Of a stretch of 64,000 nt of DNA, positions 56,387 to 64,000 are shown one piece after another. Source of the stretch: Adiantum capillus-veneris (lineage: Eukaryota; Streptophyta; Polypodiopsida; Polypodiales; Pteridaceae); contig CM043968.1 in assembly GCA_014529385.2 (NCBI GenBank), positions 132,874,018 to 132,938,017 of the forward strand, in the 5' to 3' direction. The notes under the pieces are model-generated. The model did not search any database and was not told the DNA's origin. It worked only from the letters and a program-made list of their open reading frames with translations. Position numbers and translations under genes: made by a program. Numbering within the stretch: the stretch's first letter is position 1; each line of letters begins with the position of its first letter.

Positions 56387-57861
56387 TGTCACCAGCGTGT
56401 GACTACTATCTATCCTTTTTGTTGATTTCTTTCTTATTATCTATTTACTTTCACTTTTTGGAAACACCCCTCGGGAAATCTAACTGCCCTGCATTGCATA
56501 GCTAGTGTGGAACTGTCCAGAGGGAGTCCAGGCCTGAGGGCAAGAGAGCACTAAGGTTGGACAAGGACTATGGTTAGCCAAGTGGGGTCATTGACTAGCC
56601 AAAGTGGAATCCTTTGCTACAGAGGCTACATTTCAGTTTTGGATGTGGCCGCAGTGTACAAAGAGGGTCGGATGACCTAGAAAGATACAATGGCAGCATC
56701 TCCTAAAATTTAGGGAACTGCTATTTTGGGACCTGAAAATGTGTTGGCGTCATTACCTCCGGAATGACAAAGGGAACATTTTCTTACTCTGCCGTGAAGT
56801 CAACTGGGCAACCGGTTGGGATATTTTTAGGCGGCAACCCGAAACGGGAAAATGCTTGTAAAAGTGCCAAGTGGCACCTTCTGGTGCACTTGCCTTATGC
56901 AACAAGAAGTGGCGCTGAATTTGAAGAGGGGAGAGCCTCATTTTCAGATTTTGTCACAGGTTAAGAGCTATGGAGTGCTTGCTTTCCCTCTTATGCACAG
57001 TGCGGTGCCAGGAGTGATGCCCTGCACGCTACGCACTGCCCTCTCTCTCCCCTTTGGCAGTATGTTATGCCCCTCTAGTGGGCTCTTCATTTGACCAATG
57101 TACAGTTGTGTGGGTTCATGCGCGATTGCCGAGGCAAGAGCCTCTTGCACAGGTACTGGATTAGCTAGCGGCTAATCCCCCCGCAGGTACAGGTGAATTC
57201 GGAGAGGTTTCACGCCAGAAATCTCGTCCGATTCAAAGGGCAAGTAGCCCTACAGGTGCGGGAGCTCGAGGACTTGCTAGGGATGCGACCGGCACGCGAA
57301 ACGGAGCCCGAAACAGTGAATTACAGCCTGCTGTGTATTTTTGCAGGTTTAGGGTTTTGGCCCTAAACGGACCCTAATACCCCCAGGAGGTTCGGGGACG
57401 CAAGGGGACCGCTGTACAGGCGATCTGGCGCATTTTCAGGGCTGAAAACAGAGAATTCAGCGTGCTGCAGATTCTCGCCAGGTTTTGCAAAGTGCTCGTA
57501 TGCGTCGGGAAAGTCAGTCAATGCGTGGGAATACTGACCGTGAAGGGTTCTAGTACAGTTATGCTGCCGAAATCGGGCTGGAACAGTGGAAATTCAGCCG
57601 AGTTTGTGCGGGGCAGCTTGTAGGAACCACAGCGTTTATTCCCTCTTTTGAACAATAAAGAAATACCGAAAGGGGCGCCTAAGTTAGGGGCCAATCTGGT
57701 GTCCGTCTACTCATACAGGTGCAATCTAGCAGCCTGTATCCCTCTCCCCTTTGATGTGTCTTGAAAGTACAGGTAAAATAGACGACTAATAATTGGTGAA
57801 AGCTAAATCAAGGTTTAAAGTAAAGTCTACCGCCCTTTTTGGATTGAACAGGCCGGTTTCA
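56387..57861 (+). repeat. 3' LTR of element D
   Basis: 1475 bp, nearly identical to the 5' copy. The target duplication GACCA follows directly. Confidence 0.97.
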
Positions 57862-58111
57862 GACCACTATGCACTAGCCAGCTCCCTAGTGATGTGGCTC
57901 TGTGTACAACCAGCCACTGGAACAAAGTGACGCGCCTCGGCTGTCTGGAGTCCCACAGCCTCTGCCAAAAAGCTGCCAAGAACTCGACTATGAGGCCCTC
58001 CTCCTGCCAATGACGTGCTGCAGTGGGGCGGGCCTCTCTCTATGCTGCAAGTACATGACGTCCAAGCCGAACAGTGTACTGAAAGAAGGGGACTCCTGGG
58101 CGGTCTGCAAA

Positions 58112-58590
58112 AGAGAAGGGGTCCCTCCATAGCCACTCACCAGGATCCCATAGCCACTCACCAGGATCCCACTGTACTCATGCCAGTGGACAGCACTCCC
58201 AAGCCCATAGCCTCCAGTGTCCTGTCTCAAGAGCTGTTGGGTCAGGGTCTATGACGCAAGTCCTCCCACAGATGCCCACAACTCGGATCCTCTCGAAACA
58301 GCACTCTGCTACCTGCGGGGCCTCTACTGCAACTCGCTGTAATCGTCCCCCACCCTATAAGAGAAGGGGTCCCTCCATAGCCACTCACCAGGATCCCACT
58401 GTACTCGTGCCAGTGGACAGCACTCCCAAGCCCATGGCCTCCAGTGTCCTATCTCAAGAGCTATTGGGTCAAGGTCTATGACGCAAGTCCTCCCACAGAT
58501 GCCCACAACTCGGATCCTCTGGAAACAGCACTCTGCTACCTGTGGGGCCTCTACTGCAACTCGTTGTAATCGTCCCCCACCCTGAAGCTC
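58112..58590 (-). repeat. tandem duplication of about 250 bp in LINE C
   Basis: GAGAAGGGGTCCCTCCATAG begins both units (about 58115 and 58364). The first unit also has an internal 21-bp repeat (ATAGCCACTCACCAGGATCCC twice). The units differ at about a dozen sites, so the duplication is not new. It lies in the ORF2 C-terminal region. Confidence 0.85.
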
Positions 58591-59904
58591 GAAGAACAGG
58601 GCTGGGACAGTCTCTGAGCAAGCCTTGACTGAAATGAGAACCTCCAGTCGTGTGAAGGCTCCCATCCACCGGGGTGCTACTGGCTCGAGAGGCGTGAGCC
58701 ACTCAGCTGGAACTGACTCTGAGATGTCCTGACACATGCTCTGCACCCCTCTCATGCCATGTAGCTGGACAGCCTGCACCTCCTCTGACAAACCTGTGAA
58801 CTCTAGCCAGTCACCTAGAGAGCGCGCTGGACCTGCTGCCATAGGACCCCAAGAAACATGAGGCCGACTCCCAACCAAGTGGCCTTTCTGAGTGCTAACC
58901 ATGGGGTTCCAGACGAGGGGCTGCCGTAGGCGCTCCTCCGTGCACGTCGGCTGTCTCTGCTCTAGGCCACGCCGTAAGAGCTCCCAAGATCGAAGCAAAC
59001 TCGCAGCGAATCGGTCCTCCAGTCTCCTGCTCAAACCAACTCGGCGCAACTCTGTAAAGATCCATATGGTCGAAGGTTGCCAAGGGCCTCCTGACTGAGG
59101 CACCCTGGCACGAAGCCTCTGCAGCAAGAAATCCTTCCAGGGCTCCTCGCCTGGAAGAAGTCCTCTGACGACGAACTTCCCAAGAAGGGCTCTGCTCTGC
59201 TGTGCTGGATCAATGATCCCAAGCCCTCCCTGAGAACAAGGAAGTGTGATGACCGACCAAGCCACCTTGGCTCGGGCAATCTGAGTGTCGCGACCTGACC
59301 AAAGGAAGTTCTTGATCAGCCTCTCTACCTGGCTGATACAAGAACTCGAGAAGCTCCAGCAAGAAGTGATGTACCACATAGTCGCCAACAACACCTGGTT
59401 GGCAACTACTACTCTACCAGCCAGCGAAAGTCGTGCTGAGCTCCAATGTAACAGCTTTCTCCTGATGGACAGGAGAAGAGGAGCAATCTGCTGCTCGGGG
59501 GACAAGTCCAAACCAACCTGACAACCAACTGCAATCCCTAGAGGAATCCACCTGAAACCCTCTCCTGGCATCCAATCTGGCACAGGAGCACTGCCAACCG
59601 AGAAAGCCACTGTCTTTCTCCTGTTGATCAGTGCGCCCGATGCACAGCAGAAGGTCTCCAAAGCCTGCTCACATCTGTGTAAATTGGCCTCTTGGCCCTC
59701 TAAGTACAAGGCTGAGTCGTCGGCAAACTCAGCGTCCAGAAGCTCATCTCCCCGTATAGGGAGTGCTAAGCCCCTCAGACCAACCTGCTGTGACACCAAA
59801 AATCTGCTCATCGCCTCCGCATAGAACAGAAAGAGAAAGGGGGCAAGAGGACAACCCTATCTGACCGATCGTGTGAGCATGAAGAGCTCACCTCTACCTC
59901 CTGT
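58324..59904 (-). pseudogene. LINE C reverse transcriptase C-terminal part and connection
   Basis: A 495-codon frame from 59811: FADDSALYLEGQEANLHRCE (catalytic FADD), then ALINRRKTVAFSVGS, PLGIAVGCQVG, LLHWSSARLSLAGRVVVANQ, LIKNFLWSG and LGIIDPAQQSRALLGK. These are the hallmarks of plant L1 ORF2 after the palm. Upstream (59812-59903), VR-stop-GCPLAPFLFLFYAEA shows a TAG where QGCPLAP is expected. It ends at the duplicated region. Function: copying of LINE RNA at a nicked target. Confidence 0.85.
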
Positions 59905-60641
59905 CAAAAGCACCTGACTGTGAGCTTGCATGTACAAAGCTGACACCCCTCTGATCCAAGCATCTGAGAAGCCATCCTGCGTAGCGTGCCCTCTAGAAAG
60001 TCCCAGTCAACTCTGTCGTATGCCTTCTCAAAATCGAGAAGAAGAATCACAAGGTCCTCCCCACGGAGTCGTGCCAGGGCAGAAGCCTCCCAGAAAGTGA
60101 AGATGTTGTCAAGGATACTGCGTTCCTTGACAAAACCTGTTTGAGTCCCATGTATAAGGCTCTCCAAAAGTGGTTGAATCCTCAAACTCAGAGCCTTGGC
60201 AAGAATTTTGTAGGCTGAGTTGAGGATGGTGATGGGGCGCCACTGTCGAATCTCATCCAAGGAGCCACCCTCCTTTGGAATGAGGTAAATCAGGCCCTGA
60301 CTCATGCTATCCGGCATCACTCCTGTGTGCAGAATGTACTGAAAGGCACTACAAAGATCTGGGCCAAGCAGGTCCCAGTACTCCAAGAAGAAGCTGGGAG
60401 TCAGCCCATCCTCACCTGGACAGCTACCACAGGGGAGGGCCCTAAGAGCCGAATGCAGCTCCTCAAGCTGAAGAGGTATCTCTAGCCTCTGGCGCATCTC
60501 CTCAGTCACAAGACAAGGCATCTGTGCCCAAACCTGCTCCCTGCATGCATCCTGTCTCTCTGACTGGGGCTCAGCCGACAGCGCGGTAAAAGTCAGTAGC
60601 AACTGCACGCATATCCTCGGACTCACAAACAACTGACCCAT
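59904..60641 (-). pseudogene. LINE C reverse transcriptase N-terminal part
   Basis: A 245-codon frame with LPCGSCPGEDGLTPSFFLEY, GLIYLIPKEGGSLDEIRQWR, PITILNSAYKILAKALSLRI, LLDFEKAYDRVDWDFLEGTL. These are fingers and the first palm motifs of L1-type RT. After RRM the frame shifts: the expected GFSDAWIRGVSALYMQAHSQ is in another frame. It is joined upstream to 60745-61050 (a Glu/Arg-rich linker, MDLALRERVEALWTEG) through a further break. Confidence 0.85.
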
Positions 60642-60744
60642 CGAGTCCCCTCAGCTGATTGACCTTGGCATGCGAGTGCCGAGGTCCCATTGTCTCAAAG
60701 AAAGCACCTGTCACTCTGTCACCCACCTGAGTCCACTGAGATGC

Positions 60745-61050
60745 CTATCGGTGAAAGGCAAACTCATGGCGCCTCTCCTCCATGCAAGCAAGCTCCTGTC
60801 GAGCCTGCTGTAACTGCTCCTCCAACCATGGACTATCTGGATGCTGCTCCTGCATCCTCTGTAGTGAAGCAATACCTCGTCTGAGACGTTGCTCCTCCTC
60901 TCTCGCTCCAACCCGTCGAGCCAAAGACTCGTGGAGAAAAAAGTGGCTAAGTTGAGCTAGGTCTAAGGCCACTCTGTCTGCAGGTAGAGCCTGGTTGTCC
61001 ATGCCCTCTGTCCAGAGAGCCTCTACCCTCTCTCTGAGTGCTAAGTCCAA
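60745..61050 (-). pseudogene. LINE C ORF2 linker between endonuclease and RT
   Basis: A 101-codon frame with a coiled-coil-like character (REEEQRLRRGIASLQRMQEQ, EEQLQQARQELACMEERRHE). It follows the endonuclease after a frameshift near 61045, where the endonuclease frame meets a TAG. This fits the arginine- and glutamate-rich spacer usual between EN and RT in plant L1 elements. Confidence 0.7.
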
Positions 61051-61859
61051 AAGACCCGCTCTGGGATGCGAAGCATCGTGCTCCCACTCCTCTGCCTGTC
61101 TACCACTGTGAGGATCACTGGTGCATGGTCCGAGAAGGATGTCCCTGCCAGGATGCCCACTGATCCCCCCAAGTCACTGAAGTGGTCACTAGTGTAGAAG
61201 CGATCTATCCACGATAGATTCACTCCTCCCACTCTGCGGTCCGATCTAGAGAAGGCAAGACTCTCTGGAGGCCTCACAAAGCCCAAATGCTGCCATGTAT
61301 CCGAGACCCTCAAAGTCATACACAACCTCTCCCAAGCTGCTAACTCGACTCCATGCACAGTAGCATGGCTGCCTCCGATCCTGTCAGAAGGGTCCTCCAA
61401 CATGTTAAAGTCCCCTCCTACACACCAATGGTCAACTTGTGGCAAAGACTCAACAATCTGTGACCAAAACTCTGCACGAGCACTCGCCACATTGGGCACA
61501 TAGATGTTCAGGAAGCCCACAAGGCCACCCTGAACCTGCATAGTAATCCATTGAGCCCTGCCTGGCACAAGAATCCCTCTGCCCACAATGGCCTGCTGCA
61601 ATGAGTCCGCAATAGTCATACATACCCCACCCTGGATGCCTCCAGATCCAAAAGCAGCTGACCAAAAGGTATCATAACGTCCACGAAAAATCTGACCACA
61701 TCGCCGAATGCGGCTCTCAGACAAATGGTGCTCCTGAAGCATAAGAAGATCAATCTCTCCTCCCACAAGGCAACGTTGAAGCTCCTGACGCAATCGGCCC
61801 CGCTGTCGCTGAAACTGGGGCCCACCTAGTCCCTGCACGTTCCACGAGACGATCCTCAT
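61041..61859 (-). CDS. LINE C ORF2 endonuclease (APE type)
   Basis: 272 codons from the ATG at 61859. Motifs: MRIVSWNVQGLGG, LLMLQEHHLSES (catalytic Glu present), NIYVPNVASARAE, WCVGGDFNMLEDPSDR, SWIDRFYTSDHF and FSDHAPVILTV. All are expected APE-endonuclease positions, in order. The preceding ORF stops at TGA overlapping this ATG (ATGA), so ORF2 may be translated by termination-reinitiation. The frame is lost near 61041, after RIPERVFWT. Confidence 0.9.
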   Translation of the reverse strand: MRIVSWNVQGLGGPQFQRQRGRLRQELQRCLVGGEIDLLMLQEHHLSESRIRRCGQIFRGRYDTFWSAAFGSGGIQGGVCMTIADSLQQAIVGRGILVPGRAQWITMQVQGGLVGFLNIYVPNVASARAEFWSQIVESLPQVDHWCVGGDFNMLEDPSDRIGGSHATVHGVELAAWERLCMTLRVSDTWQHLGFVRPPESLAFSRSDRRVGGVNLSWIDRFYTSDHFSDLGGSVGILAGTSFSDHAPVILTVVDRQRSGSTMLRIPERVFWT

Positions 61860-62832
61860 GGGGAGGGAGAGAGAACAAATACTGCCGCAGCAGCAAGACG
61901 GCCTATCTTCGAGGCTGGCTTGGATGGGGAGTAATCCGCATCCGAGCGTCCTCTAGATAGGCGAGACTGCAGTGAGTACCTCGCCCAAGCCCAAGCAGAG
62001 CGAGCCGTGCGTAAAGCAACCTCCTCTGTCCAGGAGTCCTCATGAATGTATACATAGCAAGGCAAACACTGCGTATCAGCAAAAAAGTACACCACAATGT
62101 GCCTACATCCTGCTGAGTCTGGGGGTGTCACCGCAAACTTGGCCAGTGGCCACAAAGTCTGCAGCAAATCTGTAACTCCAAGTTCTCCCATGTGGTGAGA
62201 GAACTCGAGAACCTGTGTATGCAACCATCCCACCACTGAGTCGAGGGACCGATCTGTCTCGGTCCTACCACAGAAGGGGAAGGAGAAACCAACTGCTGAG
62301 TCCAAGGCCTCTGTCCCCCTAGCGGCGAGGAACAAAGCGTGGACCCTGAAGCAGGCTGCCTCGTGGTCTGCTGCGGAATCGCCGAGAAAGCGAGTGAACC
62401 CGTAATCAAAGAAATCCCAGCGGCATCGGAGGTCAATGCTCGTCAGACCACGAGGGATAGCTGCAAGGGAAGATGTCTGAATCTGCAGAGGGGGCCGCAA
62501 GAAGGGCTAACCCTCTCTCGCTAGGCGACTCGTGGCAAAGGCGCTGCCAAGAGATCTCCTAGCAGCCAGTGAGGGACCAGTCTCCAGAGTCAACTGTGGT
62601 ACTGAAGCAAGAGGAGGGGGAGAAGGAGCTGGGGGGGCGGAGGAGAAGAGAAACGGGGTGGGGCGACAGAGACAGGGGGGCGAGGTGGGGAGCGGGCGGG
62701 AGCAGAGGGCGGGGGAGGGGATGAGGAGGAGGAGGGGAAATCTGAAGGTGGGGCGGCTGGCGAGGGTGAAGCGGAGGTGGAGGCTGGCGTAGGGGGCTCC
62801 TCCTGCTCAAGAGGACCAAAGCGGTTCCCCAT
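61856..62832 (-). pseudogene. LINE C middle ORF of unknown function
   Basis: It starts at MGNRFGPLEQEEPPTP (62832), 10 bp after the ORF1 stop. A Pro/Ser-rich low-complexity part is followed, after a frameshift near 62600 and one TAG near 62505, by a globular-looking part: IDLRCRWDFFDYGFTRFLGD, FFADTQCLPCYVYIHEDSWT, ARSAWAWARYSLQSRL. It ends in TGA overlapping the ORF2 ATG. I do not recognise the globular part. It may be a LINE accessory ORF or a second half of ORF1 separated by a stop. Confidence 0.6.
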
Positions 62833-62844
62833 GGAAACCCACTG

Positions 62845-63771
62845 CTACTGAGTAGGCACCTGAGGGCCACTCTGACTGCCAGGCTGTCGCTGTGGCCCCT
62901 TGCGTCGACGGCCACGGGCTTGCTGCCACCCCTCCTCCGCTGGAGCCCCAGGCTCGGAGGGTGGCTTTGAATCTGTGTGCTGTGCCGCTGGCTGTGGCTG
63001 CGGCCCAGCCTTGGAAGGCTGGGGCTGAGGCTGAGGCTGAGGCTGAGGTGGAGGTCGCGGCCTCCTCCGTGGACAGGCCTTCGCTAGGTGGCCCATCTGT
63101 CTGCAAATGAAGCACTGGTTCGGGAGACCCGAGTACTCCACACTCTGTCTAAACCAACCCCCACTCATCCAAGGCAGAAGGATGACCTTCGGGAGCGTGT
63201 GGGTATCTCTGACCAAAACTCGAACTGAAGGGATGCCAGCCGCCTTGGCAGCTATTGATGCTGTCGTACGAGGTGTCTCCAGGACAGTCCCGATGGCGGA
63301 GCCAATCCTGGAGAGAAGTGGAAGGTACTCCCTCCGTAGACCCGGAAAGCAGACTGAGATGGGGATGTCTGCCTCCTCTACTAGCACATCCAAAGTCGGG
63401 TCAAAACCATGTCGCCACTGTCGAAAGTGGACGCGTGATGCTCGGATGGCCAGTGGACTCATAGCTATGACCTTGGAGGCCATCTCGGAAGTCTCGAACT
63501 CGATCTGGTAGTACCCCCGTCCGAGAATCTGGACATCCAAGATCTTGCCCACCTCTGCGAGAAGGCGGGCCTGGAGAAGGTCTCGCAGCTCTTCTCTGCT
63601 AGGACGGACGCCGAGAACCTTGCAGATGACAGAAGTCGCCTGCAAGCGCTCTACATCTGCGGCAAGGCTCGCTTGCTCTGTCGGCAAAAGAGCAAGTCGA
63701 ATGGTGGGCTCAGCGGGGTCGGGCGAGGGGGCTTCAGGCGAGTCCCTCTGTGGCGGAGCCGGAGCCTCCAT
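62845..63771 (-). CDS. LINE C ORF1: DUF4283-like nucleic-acid-binding protein
   Basis: 308 codons, ATG at 63771. Residues about 30-150 match the plant LINE ORF1 (DUF4283) layout: SVICKVLGVRPSREELRDLL, GRGYYQIEFETSEMASKVIA, RASRVHFRQWRHGFDP, then PISVCFPGLRREYLPLLSRIG (like the usual IWVRLPGLP...). A CCHC knuckle (CFICRQMGHLAKAC) at about residue 220 precedes a Pro-Gln repeat (PQPQPQPQ) and a basic tail. It would coat LINE RNA. The frame is intact. Confidence 0.85.
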   Translation of the reverse strand: MEAPAPPQRDSPEAPSPDPAEPTIRLALLPTEQASLAADVERLQATSVICKVLGVRPSREELRDLLQARLLAEVGKILDVQILGRGYYQIEFETSEMASKVIAMSPLAIRASRVHFRQWRHGFDPTLDVLVEEADIPISVCFPGLRREYLPLLSRIGSAIGTVLETPRTTASIAAKAAGIPSVRVLVRDTHTLPKVILLPWMSGGWFRQSVEYSGLPNQCFICRQMGHLAKACPRRRPRPPPQPQPQPQPQPSKAGPQPQPAAQHTDSKPPSEPGAPAEEGWQQARGRRRKGPQRQPGSQSGPQVPTQ

Positions 63772-64000
63772 CTGTGTCTACTACTGAGTCGAAGAAGCGG
63801 ACGGTGAAGAAAATCTGCAACCGAGTACGCCGAGCACTTGTCCGAAGAAAAAGTGTTGCAGAGCCAGGTGCAAAAGACCTTCGGGAGCGATCAGGACAGG
63901 GAGGGGGGGATGGGGGGACGGATAAAGTGGCAAGCTAAAGTTCAAGAGGCTGCGGGGGGGCCGGGGGGGGAGGGAGAAACGGCCAGGGAATGGGGGGCAG
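63772..64000 (-). other. LINE C 5' region reaching the window edge
   Basis: GC-rich, with G runs near 63955-63970 on the plus strand. No LTR remnant of element B and no target duplication appear before the edge, so the LINE's 5' end lies outside. Confidence 0.5.

Larger units (their letters stand above)
49166..57861 (+). mobile_element. element D: intact Ty3/gypsy chromovirus
   Basis: Full-length LTR retrotransposon, 8696 bp. LTRs are 49166-50641 and 56387-57861. The target duplication is GACCA (49161-49165 and 57862-57866). A polypurine tract AAGAGGGGGG lies just before the 3' LTR, and there is one uninterrupted gag-pol frame with a chromodomain. LTRs differ by about three substitutions and one 1-bp indel by eye. 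It inserted into LINE C. Everything needed for autonomous movement seems present, and insertion was very recent. Confidence 0.97.
48430..64000 (-). mobile_element. LINE C: L1-like element split by element D
   Basis: Present as 48430-49165 plus 57862-64000, interrupted by element D with GACCA on both sides. The 3' end is a nine-base A tail (T run at 48430-48438). Reading along the element: 5' region beyond the window edge, ORF1 (DUF4283-like plus CCHC), a second ORF of unknown type, endonuclease, reverse transcriptase and a C-terminal zf-RVT-like region. It carries a few frameshifts and stops, and a 250-bp duplication. It is a different family from the GA-LINE. Confidence 0.85.

Noticed and set aside
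62532-62792. Gly/Arg-rich plus-strand frame
   Set aside because: Antisense of the Pro/Ser-rich part of the LINE C middle ORF.
1-64000. CRISPR arrays, bacterial operons, tRNA or rRNA genes
   Set aside because: No regular repeat-spacer pattern, no bacterial gene order, and no tRNA/rRNA landmarks found; tRNA-like matches are only primer-binding sites of LTR elements.

Overview
The window looks like a transposon-rich nuclear segment of a land plant with a large genome. The evidence is one spliced plant-type housekeeping gene with very long introns, several LTR retrotransposons (Ty1/copia-like, Ty3/gypsy-like and a chromodomain chromovirus), two unrelated LINE families, and abundant microsatellites, including unusually long G homopolymers. 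A fern or other large-genome plant would fit, but the species cannot be fixed from the sequence. No tRNA, rRNA, CRISPR or bacterial-type operon is seen.

Layout. 1-12 kb: decayed retroelement remnants. These are a copia-type gag with two zinc knuckles, an unclassified Ty3/gypsy-like gag, a decayed protease, a roughly 210-bp-arm foldback, a WVPK-like repeat region, and a DEAD-box helicase fragment next to an LTR-like sequence. 12-22 kb: microsatellites, minisatellites and a short gag-only copia-like element (17.5-20.5 kb, minus strand). 22.1-34.1 kb: thirteen minus-strand exons of nicalin (NCLN, BOS complex of the ER translocon). Its N-terminal exon(s) were not found. Its introns hold at least three copies of a LINE family, here called GA-LINE, whose ends abut (GA)n/(CT)n microsatellites. 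A fourth, nearly complete GA-LINE (34.2-40.9 kb) lies upstream of the first recognised exon.

41.4-64 kb: a four-layer nest. Element A (plus strand, LTR plus partial gag) is interrupted by element B (minus strand, gag-only LTR element). B's 5' LTR is interrupted by LINE C (minus strand, L1-like). LINE C is interrupted by element D, an apparently intact, very young chromovirus at 49166-57861. D has a 5-bp target duplication (GACCA), LTRs that differ at about four positions, and one 1687-codon gag-pol frame ending in a chromodomain.

The only ordinary host gene recognised is nicalin. Nearly everything else is mobile DNA at different stages of decay. The most distinctive observations are the apparent (GA)n-targeted LINE family with a substituted endonuclease residue and an internal endonuclease duplication, the four-deep nest, the three-ORF layout of LINE C with an ATGA overlap, and the intact chromovirus.
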